Source: Nesterenkonia lutea | Lineage (GTDB): Bacteria; Actinomycetota; Actinomycetes; Actinomycetales; Micrococcaceae | NCBI RefSeq assembly: GCF_014873955.1 | Contig: NZ_JADBED010000001.1 | Span: 2,232,001 to 2,296,000 of the forward strand | Direction: 5' to 3' | Length of the DNA stretch: 64,000 nucleotides | Part shown: in pieces, positions 1-6,620 of the stretch | Layout of the letters: each line of letters starts with the position of its first letter | How positions within the stretch are numbered: the stretch's first letter is position 1 | Notes under the pieces: model-generated | What the model was told of the DNA's origin: nothing | The model's input: only the letters and a program-made list of their open reading frames with translations | The model's database searches: none | Made by a program: the position numbers and the translations under genes

Positions 1-117
1 GTCACGAACACCCGGTGCAGGAACCGATCCGAGCGGCGACGCCGCGGTCCGGAGCCGGCCGGTGGACGAGGTGAATGCGGAGGCGGCGACGGAGCCGCCG
101 GGGAGCGCTGGAGCTGA

Positions 118-1461
118 TCAGTCGACAAGGAGCCTCTCCCATTCACTCTGCACCGTGTCCAGGGTCTCCTGGGCGGAACCACGCTGCCCGGAGAGGTATG
201 CCGCGAGCTCGTCCGTGAGCACCTGGGCCGCCTCGGTGGCGTTGGTGCCGGTGGGCCAGGCCAGGGCACCGTCGAGGGTGGACTCATTGACCTGCTGGAG
301 CTCGGGGAAGTCCTCGGAGTACGTCTCGTCCTGCAGCGAGGTGACCCGGTTCGGATCGATCCCGGTGGGCGGCAGCGCAGTCAGCAGCTCCGCATTGACC
401 TCGGCGGAGGCGGCCCAGGTGATGAACTGCTGCGCGAGGTCAGCCTTGTCCGTGTTCCCTGCGACCACCCAGCTGAAGCCTGCCACGAGGGAGGCTCGGG
501 GGCTCTCTCCCTCCTCGGCGCGGGGAAGATAGGTCACGCCCCATCCGTCCACGACCTCTGACCCGGACTCCGGGTCCTGCGAGCGCACTCCCAGGTCGGT
601 CCAGTTCTCGATGAATCCGACCTTGCCGGCGAACCATGCCGAGTTGCCGGCGCCGAAATCGGTCTCGGCAGGAGTGGGCAGCGCATCCTCCCAGACGTCC
701 TCCAGCGCTTCCAGCGACTGGACGGCCTCCGCTGAGTTGATGGCCGGCCGACCCTGAGCGTCGAGGAAGTCTCCGCCGAACCCCGCGAGCCGGTTGGCGA
801 AGCTGGCGCCGAGGATCATCGGAGACTGTTCGCCGAACACCGCCGCCCCGTAGACGCCGTCCTGGCTCTCGTTCTCGGTGATCGTGCTGACCTGTTCCGC
901 GTACTCGTCCCAGGTGGCCGGGGGCTCCTCGAAGCCGTTGCGCTCGAGGATCTCCTCGTTGTAGAACAGCGCATGGATGTCGCCGTCGAAGGGGAGTCCA
1001 TAGATCTCCTCATCGACGAGCGCATAGGGCTCCCAGATGCTGGGGATGAAGTCCTCCACGTCGACCTCAGGGGTGGACTCCACGTACTCGGTGAGCGACT
1101 GGATGCTGCCGTCGTCGGCGAGATCGCCGAGCGAGACATACCACGGAGCTGAGACGTCGTAGGTGTTCGCCCCGGACTGCTGATCCAGGGTCAGCTGCGA
1201 GGCGATCTCGTCATAGGGGACGGTGGTGACGTTGATCTGCACCCCGGTCTCGGCCTCGTACTGCTCGGCCAGCCATTCGCCGGCACCCTCGTGGGAGGCG
1301 TTGAGCAGCAGGTTCAGCTCTTCGCCCTCATAGTCTCCGGAGGCTGCGTCGCCCTGGACATCGGCCCCGGCGTCCGCCGAGCAGGCGGTGAGCGCCACCA
1401 CGGAGACGACGGCGGCGAGCGCGAGCGGTCCGCGCCGGTGGAGGGAGGTGTTCGGTCGCAT
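118..1461 (-). CDS. ABC transporter substrate-binding lipoprotein, family 1 (sugar type)
   Basis: Extracellular solute-binding lipoprotein of about 447 residues, presumed to feed an ABC importer whose permease genes would lie off the left edge. The N-terminus has arginines, a hydrophobic stretch and a lipobox LTAC with the lipidated Cys near residue 27. The body (residues 45-430) has the family 1 layout, with GLPFDGDIHALFYNEEIL and a W-rich C-terminal half. The ATG at 1461 is chosen because a start at 1497 would place extra residues before the signal peptide. It is the fourth gene of the minus operon led by a SAM riboswitch and follows the LLM monooxygenase by about 120 bp. Family 1 proteins usually bind sugars or polyols, so its place beside sulfur-scavenging monooxygenases is unusual. 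A sulfonated sugar-like ligand is an inference. Family call firm, ligand unknown. Confidence 0.85.
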   Translation of the reverse strand: MRPNTSLHRRGPLALAAVVSVVALTACSADAGADVQGDAASGDYEGEELNLLLNASHEGAGEWLAEQYEAETGVQINVTTVPYDEIASQLTLDQQSGANTYDVSAPWYVSLGDLADDGSIQSLTEYVESTPEVDVEDFIPSIWEPYALVDEEIYGLPFDGDIHALFYNEEILERNGFEEPPATWDEYAEQVSTITENESQDGVYGAAVFGEQSPMILGASFANRLAGFGGDFLDAQGRPAINSAEAVQSLEALEDVWEDALPTPAETDFGAGNSAWFAGKVGFIENWTDLGVRSQDPESGSEVVDGWGVTYLPRAEEGESPRASLVAGFSWVVAGNTDKADLAQQFITWAASAEVNAELLTALPPTGIDPNRVTSLQDETYSEDFPELQQVNESTLDGALAWPTGTNATEAAQVLTDELAAYLSGQRGSAQETLDTVQSEWERLLVD

Positions 1462-1582
1462 GAGCGTGAGTCCTGTTCTTGTCTGTCCTGCTGGCACGTC
1501 GGTGCCGCTGAGGTGTGGTTGTGGGTCGTGCTGGGTCGTGCACTCGAGGTGTGCTGGGTGCTGGGGCGGGTCTTCAGGGGGG

Positions 1583-3028
1583 CTAGCGGGAGCTCAGGAA
1601 CGCCTCCCGAGGCACTTCGGTGGCCTCGGCGCTGGTGTGGCTGAAGGCACCCCGATAGCCGGCGGCTGGATGCGAGTCCGGCAGCCGGTCGGAGCCGGTG
1701 AGTCGGGCACGCAGAGTCACGGGTCCGGAATCGGTCTCCCCGGGGCGGCGCGCCAGGCCTCGGTCACGCAGGACCGGCAGCACGTGCTCGATGAACTCGT
1801 CATAGCTGCCCGGGATGGTGGAGTTGATGACATTGATCCCGTCGATCCCGGCGTCCTGCCAGTCCGCCAGCTCATCTGCGATCTGCTCCGGGGTGCCCAC
1901 CACACGGGTGGACTGGGCGCGGAACCGCGCGAGGTCGCGCAGCGTGACCCGCCCGTTCGGCGCCATCTTCTTGATCTCCTCGAGGTGACCCTGTGCCTGC
2001 TCGGTGTGTTCGAGATCATCCAGGGGCGTGTCGATCGGCAGGTGTCCGACGTCGACCCCGAGGCTGCCTGCCGTGTGCGCGATCAGCGCATGGTCATCGA
2101 TGGACTCGTCGAGCTCGGCGGCCTTGGCCGCAGCCTCTGCCTCGGTGGCACCGATGACGAAGGAAAGGCCCTGGATGAAGCTGACATCCTCCGGTGATCG
2201 GCCGAAGCGGCGAGCGCGGTCCTTGACGTCTGCGGCGTGGGCCGCGGCGATGTCCCGGCGCGGAGCCATGGAGAAGGTGGCCTCGGCATGCTGCGCGGCC
2301 ACATCGCGGCCTCGATCCGATGACCCGGCCTGGAACAGGAAGGGGGTGCGCTGAGGGGAGGGAGCCGACAGATGAGGACCTTCTACGCTGTACCGGGCAC
2401 CCACGTGGTTGATCTTGGACACTCCTGCGGGATCTGCGTGGAGTCCCCGCCCGCGTTCGTGTTCGGCCGCCTTGTCCTGCAGCAGCGCCTCCTCCGTCCA
2501 GGACCCCTCCCACAGCTTGTAGCAGACGTCGAGGTATTCCTCGGCCCAGGCGTAGCGGTCCTCGTGGAGCGCCAGACCTGCGGCGTCGTAGTTGCGGTGG
2601 GCGTTCTCCTGGGCGCTGGTGACCACGTTCCACCCCACTCGTCCCCCGGAGAGGTGATCCAGGGTGGAGAGCTGCCGGGCGAAGGTGAACGGATGCGCCT
2701 GGATGACCGAGGAGGTCAGGGCCAGACCGATCCTGTCTGTCACAGCTGCCAGGGCAGAGAGCAGCACCAGCGGATCGTTGGCGGGGATCTGCAGGCCCCG
2801 GCGCACATGGGAGGCCCAGCCGCCCTCATGGTCGCCGTAGAGTCCGACCACGTCTGCGAAGAACGCGATGTCGAAGCCGGCGTCCTCCAGCTTCTTGACC
2901 AGCGAGGTCCAGTGGCCGAGTTCGTTGAACCGGTGCTGTTCGGCCTCCTCGCGCCGCCACGCGCCGCCGATGATGTGGCTCGTGGTGTTCATCAGGAAGG
3001 CCGAGAGGATGAGTGGTCTGCGGGTCAT
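1583..3028 (-). CDS. LLM-class FMNH2-dependent monooxygenase (NtaA/SnaA/DszA family)
   Basis: Flavin-dependent monooxygenase of about 481 residues. It begins MTRRPLILSAFLMNTTSH and contains AEEYLDVCYKLWEGSW, FQAGSSDRGRDVAAQHAEA and VGTPEQIADELADW, all typical of the NtaA/SnaA/DszA branch of the bacterial luciferase superfamily (usual length 430-490). Members use FMNH2 from a separate reductase to oxidise substrates such as nitrilotriacetate, pristinamycin or dibenzothiophene sulfone. The ATG at 3028 is preferred over the GTG at 3046 because it has a GGAG about 9 nt upstream. It lies 14 bp downstream of a DszC-like gene, and a flavin reductase sits in the opposed riboswitch operon. That context suggests C-S bond oxidation of an organosulfur compound. 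The substrate cannot be read from the sequence. Confidence 0.88.
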   Translation of the reverse strand: MTRRPLILSAFLMNTTSHIIGGAWRREEAEQHRFNELGHWTSLVKKLEDAGFDIAFFADVVGLYGDHEGGWASHVRRGLQIPANDPLVLLSALAAVTDRIGLALTSSVIQAHPFTFARQLSTLDHLSGGRVGWNVVTSAQENAHRNYDAAGLALHEDRYAWAEEYLDVCYKLWEGSWTEEALLQDKAAEHERGRGLHADPAGVSKINHVGARYSVEGPHLSAPSPQRTPFLFQAGSSDRGRDVAAQHAEATFSMAPRRDIAAAHAADVKDRARRFGRSPEDVSFIQGLSFVIGATEAEAAAKAAELDESIDDHALIAHTAGSLGVDVGHLPIDTPLDDLEHTEQAQGHLEEIKKMAPNGRVTLRDLARFRAQSTRVVGTPEQIADELADWQDAGIDGINVINSTIPGSYDEFIEHVLPVLRDRGLARRPGETDSGPVTLRARLTGSDRLPDSHPAAGYRGAFSHTSAEATEVPREAFLSSR

Positions 3029-3042
3029 GGCTGAACTCCGGT

Positions 3043-4278
3043 TCACGTGTAGAGAGAGATGGGCTGGAATTCACCGTTGAGGAAGTGCGCGCCGACCTCG
3101 AGCTTCTTGTAGTCCACGGGGTCATGCAGCGAATGGGTCCTGATGTTGCGCCAGTAGAGGTCGAATCCATGCTTGGAGGCGGTGGACGAGGTGCCGGTGG
3201 CCTCGAATATCTGGTGGGTCAGGCGGGTGGCGACATCCGAGGAGATCACCTTGAGCTCGGCGATCTCGATGGCGAGCTCGCCGCGCACTGTGTCGGTGAC
3301 CTCCTCCCCCAGAGTCAGCACGTGTTCGAAGCGCCGATTCACCCGCTCGGCGAGCGCGGCGACCCCGGCCGTGTTCGCCTTGAGCTCCCCGACCAGCCGC
3401 TGGACGAAGGGATCGTGCCGGTACTTCGAGGCCGTGGAGAGGAACCAGGCATTGGGACGGGCATTGATCAGCTCCCGGCCTTTGGCGAGCGCCCCCTCAG
3501 CGATGCCCAGGTAGAGATTGCCGAAGGCGAGCTGGATCCCCGGGGTGACCAGCGCGGAGTAGGGCTCCTCCGTGAGGAAGCCGAGGACGTCGTCCTCGCC
3601 CACCAGCACATCGCTGTAGGTCACCGTGTTCGAGGAGGAGAGCCGCTGACCCAGGAAGTCCCAGTCGTCGACATAGGTGACCCCCCGGCGTCCGTGCTCC
3701 AGGACGAAGGCGAGGATGCGGCCGGTCTCGGGACCTTCGGAGACCCGCGCATTGACCAGGAGCACATCGCCGACGGCGGAGCCCGTGGAGTATCGCTTTC
3801 GGCCGTTGAGCCGGTAGCCGTCCTCGGTGGGGACCAGTGTGAGGTCCGGATCCGTGGGATTGACCGAATCCCCCCAGATCCACTGCCCCTGTGCCGTGGC
3901 GCGGAACCAGCGCTCGCGGTCTCTGGGCTCGGGGATGCTGAAGAGGATGTTCGCCTCGTTGATGTAGTGGTACGCCAGAAGCTGGGCGATGGAGGCATCC
4001 GCGCGGGCCAGGATGCGGATCACCTCCAGCGCCGTGGCCCAATGGCCGCCGCCGCCGCCGAACTGCTCGGGCACCAGCAGGGTGACCAGCCCAGAGGCCT
4101 TGAGCAGCCGAGCTTCGCGGTAGGGCGTCTCATTCGCGCGGTCTCGTTCCACGGCATCACCGGCAAGGGTCTGCGCCACGTGGGTGGCGATGGAGCTCCA
4201 GTCCTCGAGCTCTGCGGCGGAAGCCCCGCCGGTCCAGTGTGTGCGGGGCTCCGCTGTGGTGTTCAAAGGATGTGACAC
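3043..4278 (-). CDS. Acyl-CoA dehydrogenase-fold flavin monooxygenase (DszC/SfnB-like) 1
   Basis: Flavoprotein of about 411 residues with acyl-CoA dehydrogenase fold: helical N-domain with LLVPEQFGGGGGHWATALEVIRILARAD, a central beta domain with WIWGDSVNPTDPDL and a C-terminal helical domain ending IRTHSLHDPVDYKKLEVG. The C-terminal RNIRTHSLHDP pattern is typical of the DszC/SfnB/XiaF monooxygenase group rather than true acyl-CoA dehydrogenases. Such enzymes use reduced flavin and oxygen, for example to S-oxygenate thiophenes or in dimethylsulfone use. The GTG at 4278 is chosen for its AGGAG about 6 nt upstream; an upstream extension would be low-complexity Pro/Arg sequence. It is second in the riboswitch operon, 199 bp after its paralogue. 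S-oxygenation is inferred from family and context. Confidence 0.83.
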   Translation of the reverse strand: MSHPLNTTAEPRTHWTGGASAAELEDWSSIATHVAQTLAGDAVERDRANETPYREARLLKASGLVTLLVPEQFGGGGGHWATALEVIRILARADASIAQLLAYHYINEANILFSIPEPRDRERWFRATAQGQWIWGDSVNPTDPDLTLVPTEDGYRLNGRKRYSTGSAVGDVLLVNARVSEGPETGRILAFVLEHGRRGVTYVDDWDFLGQRLSSSNTVTYSDVLVGEDDVLGFLTEEPYSALVTPGIQLAFGNLYLGIAEGALAKGRELINARPNAWFLSTASKYRHDPFVQRLVGELKANTAGVAALAERVNRRFEHVLTLGEEVTDTVRGELAIEIAELKVISSDVATRLTHQIFEATGTSSTASKHGFDLYWRNIRTHSLHDPVDYKKLEVGAHFLNGEFQPISLYT

Positions 4279-4477
4279 GGGTTCTCCTGGGCAGTGAGGG
4301 GCGGGGCTGTGAGGTCGGGCTGGGCTGCGAGGTCGGGCGGGGGCAAGGACTGGGCGGGGTGCTGTGCCGAGACCGCCAGAGGCGCCTGCCCGGAGCCGAG
4401 GACCGGCGGGGCGGTGGAACGGCTGAGGACGTTGCAGCGTCTGAGGACAGCGCGGCGTTGGAAAGACGGAGGCGGCG

Positions 4478-5707
4478 TCAGGCGAGCTGGGTGACCGCCG
4501 GAACATCGGGCTCGCCCACACTCCACAGCCGGACCGGTTCGGTGCCGTTGACGCGGTGATCGCCGGCGATCCGCGCCTTGTACACCCAGGGATTGTGGCT
4601 GGTCACCGTGCGCGCATTGCGCCAATGGCGGTCCAGTCCGCGGGCCTGGCTCACTCCTGAGGCGCCGAGCACATCAAAGATGCGGGTGACCGCCTCAAGC
4701 ACGGGCCGGTGCAGCGCGACCTGCGCCCGTCCTGTGGCCAGCTCCACCGCGTTCGCGGCGCCGATCGCCTCCTCGGGGCTGCCTGTGCGCGCGGCATAGG
4801 CGGCATCCAGGTGTGACGCGGTGTGCAGCACCTGCGCTCGGGCCAGCGCGGCGACCGCGTCCACTTCGCCGATGGCCTGAAGCAGCTGCGGGTCCGTGCG
4901 CGGAGTCCGCGTGTTTGCGTGCGTATAGGTCCGCGGGCGCTCATGCAGCAGCGCCGCGGCATCGCGCGCGGCGGCCTCCACGATCCCCGCCAGGACGATG
5001 AGCAGGATGTGCTGGTAGAGCGCGGTCTGATAGGGGAAGCGGTCGGTGAGACCGCGGAGCTCTGCGGTCTCGACGGCGGCATCGGTGAGTCTCGCGGTGC
5101 CCGAGCCCGTGGTCCGCTGGCCGAAACCGTCCCAGTCGTTCTCGACCTGCACCCCGGGCTGATCCCGACGCACCAGCACGGCAAGCTCATTATCGGCCTC
5201 GTCTCGGGCCGTGACATCCAGCCAGTCGGCGAAGATCGCTCCGGTGGTGTAGTACTTCACCCCGTTGACCACGGGCCCTGCCGGGGTCTCGCTGACGACT
5301 GTCCCGGAGCGATGGAAGCCTCCCTTGCCCGGCTCGGTCCACGCATTTCCCACCAGCTCCCCCGCAGCGAGTCGGCCCAGCCACAGCTGCACACTCTGCT
5401 CGGTCTCTGGACGCTCTGTCGCTGAGCGCCACAGCAGGTCCTCCTGCACCGCGAGATGTCCGCGCAGCACCTGAGGAAGGTTGCTGTCTGCCGCCGCAAG
5501 CTCGAGGAGGACCTCGGTGGTCTGCACCCAGTCGAGGCCATAACCGCCCACGGCTGCCGGGAGTCGCAGTCTGCCGATGCCGGCTGCGGCCAGGTCGCGC
5601 ACCTGGTCACGGGCCAGGTCGCGGTTGAGCTCCCGGTCCAGCGCGGAGAGCCCGGCACGCTCGACGGCGTCGCGCAGCTCTTGGGACACAGGCAGATGTA
5701 TGTTCAT
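4478..5707 (-). CDS. Acyl-CoA dehydrogenase-fold flavin monooxygenase (DszC/SfnB-like) 2
   Basis: First gene of the minus operon, about 409 residues and a paralogue of the next gene. It has IGRLRLPAAVGGYGLDW in the N-domain, NGVKYYTTGAIFADW in the beta domain and a C-terminal RNARTVTSHNPWVYK motif matching the DszC/SfnB pattern. The ATG at 5707 has an excellent GGAGG 5 nt upstream; this Shine-Dalgarno directly abuts and partly overlaps the closing P1 helix of the SAM riboswitch at 5716-5796, so translation is probably blocked when SAM is bound. Like its paralogue it would need reduced flavin, which the flavin reductase at 6079-6606 could supply. Two non-identical copies may act on successive intermediates or form a hetero-oligomer; this is inference. 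Confidence 0.84.
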   Translation of the reverse strand: MNIHLPVSQELRDAVERAGLSALDRELNRDLARDQVRDLAAAGIGRLRLPAAVGGYGLDWVQTTEVLLELAAADSNLPQVLRGHLAVQEDLLWRSATERPETEQSVQLWLGRLAAGELVGNAWTEPGKGGFHRSGTVVSETPAGPVVNGVKYYTTGAIFADWLDVTARDEADNELAVLVRRDQPGVQVENDWDGFGQRTTGSGTARLTDAAVETAELRGLTDRFPYQTALYQHILLIVLAGIVEAAARDAAALLHERPRTYTHANTRTPRTDPQLLQAIGEVDAVAALARAQVLHTASHLDAAYAARTGSPEEAIGAANAVELATGRAQVALHRPVLEAVTRIFDVLGASGVSQARGLDRHWRNARTVTSHNPWVYKARIAGDHRVNGTEPVRLWSVGEPDVPAVTQLA

Positions 5708-5715
5708 ACTTTCCT

Positions 5716-5796
5716 CCATCGGTCCTGGCGTTAGCACCCGGCAGTCCCGGGTTGCTGCGACGTCGACGGGCCAGATCCCTCAGTCGCTCTGGATGG
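5716..5796 (-). promoter_or_regulatory. SAM riboswitch (SAM-I / SAM-I-IV type), leader of the minus operon
   Basis: On the minus strand the RNA folds as P1 CCATC/GATGG, P2 GCGAC/GTCGC enclosing CTGAGGGATCTGGCCC, conserved GCAACC, P3 CCCGG/CCGGG, then the hallmark GGTGCTAACGCC. These are core elements of S-box aptamers (GAGGGATCTGGCCC, GCAACC, GGTGCTAA). CTGGC in the P2 loop can pair with GCCAG after GCTAA as a pseudoknot. No P4 helix follows, unlike classical SAM-I, so the SAM-I/SAM-IV variant class is possible. The 3' P1 strand runs into the GGAGG of the gene at 5707, giving a simple translational OFF switch. The plus-strand aptamer has the same length and a compensatory A-T to G-C change in P2. 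Confidence 0.88.
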
Positions 5797-5807
5797 TGAT
5801 GGACCCA

Positions 5808-5838
5808 AATATAGAGGACGAACGACGGGTTTCGTCAA
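5808..5838 (-). promoter_or_regulatory. Predicted promoter of the minus riboswitch operon
   Basis: On the minus strand a TTGACG -35 (5833-5838) precedes TATATT (5808-5813, spacer 19) or the overlapping TCTATA (spacer 17). Transcription would start near 5800, just ahead of the first riboswitch helix. Confidence 0.5.
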
Positions 5839-5863
5839 ATGATCATGACGCCAGGTGTCCTGC

Positions 5864-5891
5864 TGTGTTCATACGCCGGTCCTTGAACACA
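5864..5891. promoter_or_regulatory. Inverted repeat between the divergent riboswitch operons
   Basis: TGTGTTCA (5864-5871) and TGAACACA (5884-5891) form a perfect 8-bp inverted repeat with a 12-bp spacer between the two predicted promoters. A pair of GACGTC palindromes follows at 5913-5918 and 5923-5928. Either may bind an extra regulator controlling both operons; no partner is identifiable here. Confidence 0.45.
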
Positions 5892-5946
5892 GTTTCTGCA
5901 ACTCGGCGACCGGACGTCATACGACGTCTCACAGTGCGAACAAATA

Positions 5947-5976
5947 TTGCTGGTCGATGGGACCAGCGCGTAGCGT
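5947..5976 (+). promoter_or_regulatory. Possible promoter of the plus riboswitch operon
   Basis: TTGCTG (5947-5952), an 18-bp spacer and TAGCGT (5971-5976) would place the start near 5983, just before the aptamer at 5987. The spacer contains the inverted repeat CTGGTC/GACCAG. Both hexamers are only moderate matches. Confidence 0.35.
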
Positions 5977-5986
5977 TGCCCTGTAA

Positions 5987-6067
5987 CCATCCCGAGCGGC
6001 TGAGAGATCTGGCTCAGAGACGCCGCAGCAACCCGGATACGCCGGGTGCTAACGCCAGGACCGATGG
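5987..6067 (+). promoter_or_regulatory. SAM riboswitch (SAM-I / SAM-I-IV type), leader of the plus operon
   Basis: Same architecture and 81-nt length as the minus-strand copy: P1 CCATC/GATGG, P2 GCGGC/GCCGC with CTGAGAGATCTGGC, GCAACC, P3 CCCGG/CCGGG, and GGTGCTAACGCC before the closing P1 strand. CTGGC and GCCAG can pair as a pseudoknot. The final GATGGAG holds the only visible Shine-Dalgarno (GGAG, 8 nt before the ATG at 6079), so P1 formation should hide it. The operon it leads contains MetY, a standard SAM-riboswitch target, which supports the assignment. Confidence 0.9.
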
Positions 6068-6078
6068 AGTTGATCTGC

Positions 6079-6606
6079 ATGTCTGTCCCTGCTCGTACTC
6101 TCGAAGCTCCCGCCACATCCCGCGTGGACTCTCTTGCGCTGCGCCATGCGCTCGCCCAGTTTCCACAGGGTGTCGTCGCCGTCGGCGCTGAGGTCAACGG
6201 CTCCCCCGAGGCGATCATCGCCTCGACCTTCACCGTGGGCGTCTCGCTGGAGCCGCCGCTCGTCACCCTGGCCGTCCAGCACGATTCCTCCACCTGGCCG
6301 AAGCTGCAGTCCAGCGGCAGCGAGCTGGGCATCTCCGTGCTCGGTCGGGATCAGTACGGGCTGTGCCGCCAGATCGCCTCCAAGGACCGGGCCAATCGCT
6401 TCACCGGGGTCGGCTATCAGCTGCACGGCTCTGCGCTGCTCCTGGAGGGGGTGCCGATGTGGCTGCGCACCCGCATCTATGACCAGGTCAGGGCCGGGGA
6501 CCACGACATCATCGTGCTCGAGATCCTGGATCTGGACTTCACCGAAGATGCCGCCGGACTGGTCTTCCACCAGCATGAGTTCAAGACCCTGACCCCGCTG
6601 AGCTGA
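6079..6606 (+). CDS. Flavin reductase family protein (FMN reductase)
   Basis: Flavin reductase of 175 residues. It has the family pattern FPQGVVAVGAEVNG, IIASTFTVGVSLEPPLVTLAVQ (FMN-binding core, residues 30-75), a Ser-rich segment, SKDRANRFTGV and DHDIIVLEILDLD. Such enzymes use NAD(P)H to make FMNH2 or FADH2 for partner monooxygenases; DszD and SmoA-type proteins are functional analogues. It lies directly behind the plus riboswitch while three monooxygenases that need reduced flavin are behind the minus riboswitch, so the two operons probably form one two-component system. The ATG at 6079 is the first plausible start, with GGAG in the riboswitch P1 strand. Confidence 0.88.
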   Translation: MSVPARTLEAPATSRVDSLALRHALAQFPQGVVAVGAEVNGSPEAIIASTFTVGVSLEPPLVTLAVQHDSSTWPKLQSSGSELGISVLGRDQYGLCRQIASKDRANRFTGVGYQLHGSALLLEGVPMWLRTRIYDQVRAGDHDIIVLEILDLDFTEDAAGLVFHQHEFKTLTPLS

Positions 6607-6620
6607 CCCTGAAGGGCCTT

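Noticed and set aside
1..117. Start of a permease gene at the left edge
   Set aside because: The minus strand here has no ATG and only weak GTG candidates at 11 and 5; too little sequence to support a gene.
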